A DNA stretch of 64,000 bases from Saprospiraceae bacterium. GTDB lineage: Bacteria > Bacteroidota > Bacteroidia > Chitinophagales > Saprospiraceae. The DNA lies in the NCBI GenBank assembly GCA_027488935.1, contig JAIYAP010000054.1:99285-163284 (forward strand), in the 5' to 3' direction. Positions 16,872 to 22,578 of the stretch are shown here, piece after piece; position 1 is the stretch's first letter, and the number at the start of each line of letters is the position of its first letter. Both the position numbers and the translations under genes were made by a program. The notes under the pieces were generated by a model. The model ran no database searches and was not told the DNA's origin. It saw only the letters and a list, made by a program, of their open reading frames with translations.

Positions 16872-17408
16872 ATGGCTTACTCAAAAATTCAATTTTCAAA
16901 ATTTCTAATGCTTTTGATTGCGGTATCTGCTACATTGGTTGTTGGTTGTAAAAAGGATGCTGCCACGTTGGAAGAAAAAATTACTAAAATAGAAGTACAC
17001 CTCACGGGTATCAATGGCAGTACATTCAACGAAGAATTTTCGGCCGAGGATCCTGATGCTGATGGCGTATTCAATACCATCGCGTCGATCGATATCCCGG
17101 TGAATACCGTTTTTAATGTGCACGTACATGTGTACGATGGCACCACGGAATTAGACAGTGAAATAGCGGCAGAAAGTAACGATCATTTATTCGTGTACCA
17201 GGTTACTGGCGGCAACCTGGTGGTAGGCGATTTGAATTTGGATGCAGCTGGAAAAACGTTTGGCCAGGATTCTAAATGGACCAGTGCTGCAGCCTCTACG
17301 GGTAGTGTACGCATTAAGTTGATTCATGAGCCGACCGATAAGAACAATACCACTGATCCGGGAGGATCGGTTGATTTTGATGTGACTTTCCCGGTTAAAG
17401 TACAGTAA
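16872..17408 (+). CDS. Lipoprotein paired with the TonB receptor
   Basis: The 178-residue product from ATG 16872 has a lipoprotein signal (LMLLIAVSATLVVGC, lipobox VVGC) and a beta-rich body with KITKIEVHLTGINGSTFNEE and repeated Asp residues. A longer frame from 16776 overlaps the receptor and lacks a signal, so it was rejected. The type occurs beside similar receptors in Bacteroidota, so it probably captures or presents the receptor's substrate on the cell surface. I cannot name the family with certainty. Confidence 0.7.
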   Translation: MAYSKIQFSKFLMLLIAVSATLVVGCKKDAATLEEKITKIEVHLTGINGSTFNEEFSAEDPDADGVFNTIASIDIPVNTVFNVHVHVYDGTTELDSEIAAESNDHLFVYQVTGGNLVVGDLNLDAAGKTFGQDSKWTSAAASTGSVRIKLIHEPTDKNNTTDPGGSVDFDVTFPVKVQ

Positions 17409-17433
17409 TTCAATTCCTTTGTAAGATAACAAG

Positions 17434-17475
17434 ACCGAGTTGATGGGAAGATACCTGTCTGCTCGGTTTTCTTTT
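17434..17475 (+). terminator. Probable terminator after the TonB receptor operon
   Basis: ACCGAG (17434-17439) pairs with CTCGGT (17462-17467) and is followed by TTTTCTTTTT. The stem is short and the loop long, so confidence is moderate. Confidence 0.5.
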
Positions 17476-17527
17476 TCAGATTATTGATGATCGTCAAATC
17501 TTTGTCATATTTGCATATATCATTATT

Positions 17528-17535
17528 TAACTTTG
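17528..17535 (+). promoter_or_regulatory. -7 box TAACTTTG upstream of the BAAT-like hydrolase
   Basis: TAACTTTGC fits TAnnTTTGC and has TTTG at 17501-17504 upstream (23-nt spacer). It lies 87 nt before the ATG at 17623. Confidence 0.45.
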
Positions 17536-17622
17536 CCACGCATGCATGAATAGTTCGTATTTTTACAGGTATTGCTTCACCCCAAAGAATAAAATTATTG
17601 AGATAACTAAATTATAATAGCA

Positions 17623-18570
17623 ATGAGCAGCAGGATTATAATGTTTTTGTTTGCTGTTTTAACAAGCCAAGGGGTAAAGGCTTCTGATTCAATTCGAATA
17701 GAAACAGTAGTCCGGTCAGATTGGGGTGCCTATATTCATTTCCCGGCTTCACAAAAGCCACTTCCCGTTATAATAACGCTTGGTGGAGCGGAAGGTGGTT
17801 TATCTTTTATAGAAGAAGAGGCTAATGCAATGGCAAGAGAAGGCTTTGTCGTCATGCGTTTGGGATATTTCAAATATTCAAAATCTACTTCAAAGCAGAC
17901 CTTAAAAGAAATAAGGGTTGAAAAGGTTTTCGAAGCGATTGATTATATTGCTAAAAGTCCTTTCGTAGATCGTTCAAAGATTGCATTAATAGGCGTATCC
18001 AAAGGGGCTGAGTTGGCTTTATTGGTTGGCTCAAAAAATAGTTCAGTTAAAGCAGTTGTTGCACATGTACCAAGCCATGTTGTTTGGTACGGCATGGAAA
18101 AGCGGAAAGGGTTGAATAAAAGTTCGTGGACTTATGAAGGCAAGCCCTTACCATTTGTGCCTTTCGCTAAACCAAAATCAGGATGGTTTACTAAACGTAT
18201 TGCTGAATTTTACGAAGCAGGTCTGGAAAAAAATGCTGACAAAGTACCTTCTGCAATCATTGAGGTAGAAAAAATATCCGGCCCGGTTTTACTTAGTTCT
18301 GGGGCTAAAGATGCTATATGGCCTTCCTTTTTTATGGCTAATGAAATTGACAATCGATTGAAATCGAAAAGTTTTCCATTTGAAGTCAAACACTTACACT
18401 TTCCCGAAGCGGGACACGGTATTTTCGGAATTTTACCTGATGAAAATGATGAAAAAGCGATGAACCAGTTGGCTGATGGTGGCGGTGGTGTGCAGGCAAA
18501 CTATCGTGCAAGACAACAGACCTGGACTGAAACTTTTTTATTTTTGAAAAAAGTATTTGTGCATGACTGA
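17623..18570 (+). CDS. Alpha/beta hydrolase, acyl-CoA thioesterase/BAAT C-terminal type
   Basis: The 315-residue protein begins with a probable signal peptide (MFLFAVLTSQGVKA) and an alpha/beta-hydrolase fold matching the BAAT_C family: GGAEGGLSFIEEEANAMA, nucleophile Ser126 in the elbow GVSKG, acid Asp in SSGAKDAIWPS and His in EAGHGIF. Family members cleave or form thioesters and amides, such as bile-acid conjugates. Here an export signal and the missing N-terminal BAAT domain make an extracytoplasmic esterase or amidase more likely. It opens the AT-rich accessory stretch and is followed by a copy of the 97-bp intergenic repeat. Confidence 0.8.
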   Translation: MSSRIIMFLFAVLTSQGVKASDSIRIETVVRSDWGAYIHFPASQKPLPVIITLGGAEGGLSFIEEEANAMAREGFVVMRLGYFKYSKSTSKQTLKEIRVEKVFEAIDYIAKSPFVDRSKIALIGVSKGAELALLVGSKNSSVKAVVAHVPSHVVWYGMEKRKGLNKSSWTYEGKPLPFVPFAKPKSGWFTKRIAEFYEAGLEKNADKVPSAIIEVEKISGPVLLSSGAKDAIWPSFFMANEIDNRLKSKSFPFEVKHLHFPEAGHGIFGILPDENDEKAMNQLADGGGGVQANYRARQQTWTETFLFLKKVFVHD

Positions 18571-18583
18571 AATATACCAAAAT

Positions 18584-18674
18584 TAAAGTGGATTTGAAGG
18601 ATGGATGGATAAAAAACTTGATTTTCAATGGATTAGAATCCAGCCATTTTCAATAACATTTAGCGTTGGCTATA
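18584..18674 (+). repeat. 97-bp intergenic repeat, copy 1
   Basis: This stretch shares most of its length with 30695-30790 and 59041-59136. Common blocks include GGATTTGAAGGATGGATGGA, TTGATTTTCAATGGATTAGA and GCGTTGGCTAT. This copy is the most diverged at its left end. It begins shortly after the stop of the hydrolase gene, in the sense direction. Confidence 0.8.
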
Positions 18675-18795
18675 ACAACGGACGAAAGCAAAAACTACAA
18701 GACAGTTCGTCAAATCTTGACTTTGCCGACTGCAAAAATCAAAAAAGTGGAGTCCAGTAACCACACAAAAAAACGGGGCGACACCGAAAAGCCAA

Positions 18796-19143
18796 ATGAG
18801 TAGGACCAAAAAAATGAATATGAAAAAGTCTCTTATTAGTTTTCTTTTCGGGATTAGTGTAACAATCCTTCTTGCTCTAAAAGTTGCAAACTTTGAACCT
18901 AGCGCATCAACAGCCGAAGTGAATAAAATTGAAGGCCTCTATATTTTTACGGATAGCAAGCCCGTAATGCCTTATGACAGTATCGGGGCTCTTGAAATTG
19001 GATTTATAACTGACACACAATATGAATCAATCAGGGGGAGCTTAATTAAAAAAGCCAGAAACAAATTCCCAAATGCAGATGGCTTAATCATGAAGTTTGA
19101 CAAGAAAGGTGTTGACAAGTGTATCGTAATTAAAATACACTAA
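18796..19143 (+). CDS. Small exported or membrane-anchored protein of unknown function
   Basis: Up to 115 residues (ATGs at 18796, 18814 and 18820 are all in frame; the last gives a cleaner signal MKKSLISFLFGISVTILLAL). After the hydrophobic segment comes a soluble part with YESIRGSLIKKARNKFPNADGLIMKFDKKGVDKCIVIKI, which has the look of a small YdgH/BhsA-like or DUF4156-like fold but is not recognised with confidence. It stands alone between a 97-bp repeat and a double-hairpin repeat, with AT-rich base use like the rest of this stretch. Confidence 0.55.
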   Translation: MSRTKKMNMKKSLISFLFGISVTILLALKVANFEPSASTAEVNKIEGLYIFTDSKPVMPYDSIGALEIGFITDTQYESIRGSLIKKARNKFPNADGLIMKFDKKGVDKCIVIKIH

Positions 19144-19284
19144 ATCCCTGATTTTCATCTTGGGCTGCAAAGTTGGCTTGAAGGTGGTGTCTCATTAGTA
19201 GGGGGCTTAGGATACCCTGCGTATTCATTCGATTGGATGGGTTTGCGGGGTATTTGACGTTGGGGGTTAGGTTTTTTGGCCCCC

Positions 19285-19333
19285 CCGGGTGGAACCCGGA
19301 GGATAGGCGCACTGGGTAGAACCCAGCGCGAGC
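19285..19333 (+). repeat. Double-hairpin repeat, copy A
   Basis: Two adjacent hairpins, CCGGGT-GGA-ACCCGG and CTGGGT-AGA-ACCCAG, are separated by 12 nt and followed by CGCGAGC. Both stems are perfect. It lies in the sense orientation downstream of the plus-strand gene ending at 19143. Confidence 0.9.
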
Positions 19334-19389
19334 GTACGGTGGGGGCTGACGGATGGTATTGAACATTCGGAATTCTTTTGTTAGTTTGC

Positions 19390-19419
19390 TTTGGTTAAAG
19401 AAAACCTTTTGTACGTTTG
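19390..19419 (+). promoter_or_regulatory. Complete promoter (-33 TTTG, -7 TACGTTTG) for the acyltransferase
   Basis: TTTG (19390-19393) and TACGTTTG (19412-19419) are separated by 18 nt, an exact match to the Bacteroidota sigma-ABfr layout. It supports the ATG at 19485. Confidence 0.65.
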
Positions 19420-19484
19420 TAGTTACAGGAACAATAGCAATTTTTAAATCTAACCACCTCTATACTCTTAAATTGAATGAAGCG

Positions 19485-20603
19485 ATGAATAAACCTACCA
19501 TAATCCCCAACCTAACACCACTCCGTGGATTTGCAGCTTTATTTGTAGCCATTTTTCATTTTGACGCTGTGGTTGCAAACTTTGTAAATCAACAACAGAC
19601 TATGCTCCTTGGGAAATGCTATTTAATGGTAGATTTATTTTTTATTATGAGTGGTTTCATCATGTTGCATGTGTATGGTTCGACGTTTACAGCATCTATC
19701 GCTAAAAGAGATTTTTTTAAGTTTATCGGCGCAAGGTTTGCCAGAATATATCCGCTTCATTTTTTTACGTTAATGCTTTCGGTTGTAATGTTTTATGCAT
19801 TACAGGAACCGGCCAGCCCCGTAAACGATCCATTTGCCATACCAACGCACTTAATGCTTTTACACTCCTTTGGCATTCATAAAATCTTCACCTGGAATGT
19901 CCCTTCCTGGAGTATTAGTGCGGAGTGGTGGGCTTACATGATATTCCCTTTATTGGTTTTGTTTTTGGGCAAGTATAAAAAAACGGGTGTTGCTGTACTT
20001 TCAATTTTATCCATAACTTTATACTTTTCCATACTCTATTTGTTGCCAAGGGTGAATCCATTTGTACCTGGTTTGCCTGTTCCGCATGATTTAAACGTTA
20101 CTTATGACTATGGTTATATCAGAGGGATCGCCGGCTTTATTGCAGGCATGATCACCTACCTTGCTTTCAAGCAACAGGAAATCGTAAAATATTTCAGCAC
20201 CGACCTTGCGAGTATTTTATGCATACTTGCCACTACGCTTTTATTTCATTTTGGTGCAAATGACTTAGTTATTGTACTGTCTTTTGTACTTTTAGTTTTA
20301 ACAATTGCTTCAAACGAAAAAAGCATCTATCAACTTTTTCAATTTAGACCACTTCAATATTTAGGCGATATTTCATATTCCATTTATTTAACGCATGGTA
20401 TTGCGATGTTCTTAATAGCCACTCCAATCATTACAAACCTGGGATATATTTATAAAGGCCCGGGGAGTTTGCAAATTCCATTTTTTACCGGACTTTGGGT
20501 TTGTGCTTTATATCTGCTTGGTATCGTACTGATTTCATCCTTATCCTACTATTTCATTGAAAAACCTTGTAGAAGGTGGTTAAATGAAAGATTTAAAAAC
20601 TAA
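19485..20603 (+). CDS. Acyltransferase 3 family membrane protein (OafA/YrhL-like)
   Basis: From ATG 19485 the product is 372 residues with about ten membrane helices. The first motif LTPLRGFAALFVAIFHF carries the family's conserved Arg and His, followed by FFIMSGFIM, and the C-terminal FIEKPCRRWL is typical. These integral membrane enzymes O-acylate exported sugars, lipids or antibiotics. The substrate is not visible from the neighbourhood, which holds only unrelated accessory genes. The start was set by the promoter at 19390-19419 and by the family's usual N-terminus; an upstream extension to 19353 has no family similarity. Confidence 0.88.
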   Translation: MNKPTIIPNLTPLRGFAALFVAIFHFDAVVANFVNQQQTMLLGKCYLMVDLFFIMSGFIMLHVYGSTFTASIAKRDFFKFIGARFARIYPLHFFTLMLSVVMFYALQEPASPVNDPFAIPTHLMLLHSFGIHKIFTWNVPSWSISAEWWAYMIFPLLVLFLGKYKKTGVAVLSILSITLYFSILYLLPRVNPFVPGLPVPHDLNVTYDYGYIRGIAGFIAGMITYLAFKQQEIVKYFSTDLASILCILATTLLFHFGANDLVIVLSFVLLVLTIASNEKSIYQLFQFRPLQYLGDISYSIYLTHGIAMFLIATPIITNLGYIYKGPGSLQIPFFTGLWVCALYLLGIVLISSLSYYFIEKPCRRWLNERFKN

Positions 20604-20625
20604 ACAAAACATTTAACAAGCCTAA

Positions 20626-20793
20626 ATGAAACAACCATCAACAACAGACCCTAGGGAAAATCTTTTGCAAAATAACATAGGCTTCTTCTTTACTGGAGTG
20701 CTTAGTATTACGTTATTGGGGTTTTATCCATTCTACTTTTCTCATTTTCCAATGTTTGAAGTGGTCCGGGCGGAACGAGCAATCGCACAATAA
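20626..20793 (+). pseudogene. Short membrane-protein frame, probably a truncated gene
   Basis: A 55-codon frame encodes MKQPSTTDPRENLLQNNIGF and then one strong membrane helix (FFFTGVLSITLLGFYPFYF) before stopping soon after. The composition is that of the N-terminus of a longer multi-helix membrane protein, and after the stop another frame continues with GFTWTEILV. I read it as a decayed or truncated gene, but a genuine small membrane protein cannot be excluded. Confidence 0.4.
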
Positions 20794-20848
20794 AGGTTTT
20801 ACATGGACGGAAATTCTTGTTTGCACTACATTTTTAAATCTTTAAAAC

Positions 20849-21592
20849 ATGGGAATCATAAAAAGAATAAACCCCTTTTGGGGATTTATCGCCGCAATTT
20901 TGGGTTGGACACTTTTTAAGCATTTTGACTTTAAGTCTTTCAAATTTTCGGACCCCTATTTTGACATTGTTTATCTTATTGTATTTGCAATTTCAATATA
21001 TTTCCTCATAATTGATTATAAAAAAAAACAAACCATGAAACAACTGTTAATTTTAGCGCTTACCCTTTTAACATCAACCACTTACGGACAAGATAAATAC
21101 AATTATGTTCATTTCAACAAACTGACCGAAGTTGAGGGGACGGAATATGTAATTGCGTCCGTTGATAATCGGGGCAAAATGTTTGACACTAAAAGCAGGT
21201 ATCTGTTGTTTATTAATACGAAGACTGGACAATCAAAACAAGTTGACTTTCCCAATGATGGACATATAGAAAGCGTTGAGCAAGTTAATATTGACAATTT
21301 GGGTATTAACAAAATAATTGTTTCCGCACAAACCGTTGACCTGGATGGTAAAAACGGAATTGACTGGGAAGACCCCAAACAAATTATAATACTTTCGGTT
21401 GACGGACAAGAAAAAACTCAGTTGACAGACAACAAGTTTTTCACACGGACCTGGGCCGTTAATAAACAAACTGGAACAATTGTAATCACTGGACATTTCG
21501 ATTCAAACAATAACAACAAATACGACAAGACAGATAAAAACGAGATTCATATTTACGACCTGCGGACGCTCAAACTTATTCGTAAAATATGA
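20849..21592 (+). CDS. Exported protein with Asp/Asn-rich calcium-like loops; possible fusion at its N-terminus
   Basis: The 247-residue open frame has two parts. Residues 1-60 form a two-helix membrane segment (NPFWGFIAAILGWTLF, DIVYLIVFAISIYFLII). At Met63 (base 21035) a new signal peptide begins, MKQLLILALTLLTSTTYGQ, followed by a beta-rich domain with two Asp/Asn loops, DLDGKNGIDWEDP and DSNNNNKYDKTDKNE, of EF-hand/dockerin type. The true mature gene may therefore be 21035-21592, with the first part a separate small membrane gene that lost its stop. The domain is related to the lipoprotein at 46139-46864. Function is unknown. Confidence 0.6.
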   Translation: MGIIKRINPFWGFIAAILGWTLFKHFDFKSFKFSDPYFDIVYLIVFAISIYFLIIDYKKKQTMKQLLILALTLLTSTTYGQDKYNYVHFNKLTEVEGTEYVIASVDNRGKMFDTKSRYLLFINTKTGQSKQVDFPNDGHIESVEQVNIDNLGINKIIVSAQTVDLDGKNGIDWEDPKQIIILSVDGQEKTQLTDNKFFTRTWAVNKQTGTIVITGHFDSNNNNKYDKTDKNEIHIYDLRTLKLIRKI

Positions 21593-21593
21593 C

Positions 21594-21722
21594 AGAAAGT
21601 CGAACGACAACAAAGTAACCATCTTCGACTTTGACTTCTGTGGAAACGGCTGGCTTTGCTTAGACATAGCTTACTATATTCTACAGCTTCATAATATTGA
21701 GAAATACGAAGCAAAAGATTAG
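21594..21722 (+). pseudogene. Fragment of an aminoglycoside-phosphotransferase-like kinase
   Basis: The frame through this stretch reads NDNKVTIFDFDFCGNGWLCL and then DIAYYILQL before a stop. The IDFDxxGxGW/DIA pattern is the metal-binding DFD loop and following helix of APH/choline kinase-like phosphotransferases. The start and the catalytic HGD loop are missing, so only a remnant remains. It lies between two accessory genes. Confidence 0.6.
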
Positions 21723-21831
21723 ACTTGTTAAAAGATACTATGATATCTATAAGCTTGGAGACAATAGAAACTGTGCATAGAAACCGTTGGACAAAATTGT
21801 GTATTGCACTTTCAGACAACCAAACTTTTCT

Positions 21832-21839
21832 GTACCTTT
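21832..21839 (+). promoter_or_regulatory. -7 box TACCTTTG for the chlorite dismutase-like gene
   Basis: TACCTTTG lies 27 nt before the ATG at 21867, with TTG at 21813-21815 as a possible -33 contact (16-nt spacer). Confidence 0.55.
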
Positions 21840-21866
21840 GAAAAGTCATTGATTTAATAAAAGGTT

Positions 21867-22415
21867 ATGGTAACTAATTTTTTTGACTTTATCGGTGGAG
21901 ATAAAGGAATTTGGGAAGTTGTAAGTATGGACACGCTATGCGGACAGCGCTTAGACAATGTCTCAAATATTGACATTTTACAAAGTTCAGCAACGGAAGA
22001 AAATTATGGTGTCTGGACATTAAAAGGTTTTACAAGTAACATTCGTTACGCTGAAAAACTTGAAAGGGAACAACTAATTTCGGTTCAATCAGAATTGGGG
22101 CGACAAAAAGCAACTTGTGCCGCTTTAATTCCAATTCGTAAGACTGAAACTTGGTGGACAATGGCTCAAGACGAAAGAAGAAAAATATTTGAAACCAATT
22201 CACATCATACCCAGACGGGATTAAAATATTTGCCCGCAATTGCCCGCAAACTTTATCATTGTAGAGACATCGGACAACCCTTTGATTTTCTGACGTGGTT
22301 TGAGTATGCACCAGAAGATTCTAATGCATTTGAAGACCTTGTTATTTCATTACGACAAACTGAAGAATGGCTTTATGTGGATCGAGAAATTGACATTAGG
22401 TTAATAAAAGCATGA
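21867..22415 (+). CDS. Chlorite dismutase family heme protein (short lineage)
   Basis: The 182-residue protein matches the short, lineage-2 chlorite dismutase-like proteins: WWTMAQDERRKIFETNSHHT, then GLKYLPAIARKLYHC with His131 as the likely proximal heme ligand, FDFLTWFEYAPEDSNAFEDL and EWLYVDREIDIRL. Members bind heme; some split chlorite to chloride and O2, others act as peroxidases. Length about 180 is normal for this lineage. It has its own promoter and stands alone among accessory genes. The natural substrate cannot be told from sequence. Confidence 0.85.
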   Translation: MVTNFFDFIGGDKGIWEVVSMDTLCGQRLDNVSNIDILQSSATEENYGVWTLKGFTSNIRYAEKLEREQLISVQSELGRQKATCAALIPIRKTETWWTMAQDERRKIFETNSHHTQTGLKYLPAIARKLYHCRDIGQPFDFLTWFEYAPEDSNAFEDLVISLRQTEEWLYVDREIDIRLIKA

Positions 22416-22512
22416 AGAAAAACACGTCATCACAGGCGGAAACTACAATTCGCAATCGCCAAGTGACGAATTGATTAAAAAGTACATACTCCCGTCGTTT
22501 AACAAAAAATGA
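22414..22512 (+). pseudogene. C-terminal fragment of a serine beta-lactamase-like hydrolase
   Basis: The frame reads HVITGGNYNSQSPSDELIKK followed by YILPSFNKK and TGA. It closely matches the last 30 residues of the hydrolase at 48113-49705 (VITAGHYNMQSSSNEL, then KYILPAFNKK). The rest of the gene is absent, so this is a remnant of a second copy left by deletion or replacement. Confidence 0.8.
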
Positions 22513-22578
22513 CAGACTTGATAATTTGCCAAAGCGAGGGTTTTGCGCTTCAAGGAAGTTACCCAAACATCAAACAAA

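Larger units (their letters stand above)
19144..19484. other. 341-bp gap with a double-hairpin repeat and a promoter
   Basis: No gene is supported here. The gap holds the double-hairpin repeat at 19285-19333 and a full promoter at 19390-19419. A frame running from 19353 into the acyltransferase is an artefact of open sequence upstream of its ATG. Confidence 0.6.

Noticed and set aside
18661..18680. Similarity of GCGTTGGCTATAACAACG to an integron attC end
   Set aside because: The conserved GTTRRRY and RYYYAAC core sites are not both present, the three repeat copies lack the attC fold, and no integrase gene is in the window.
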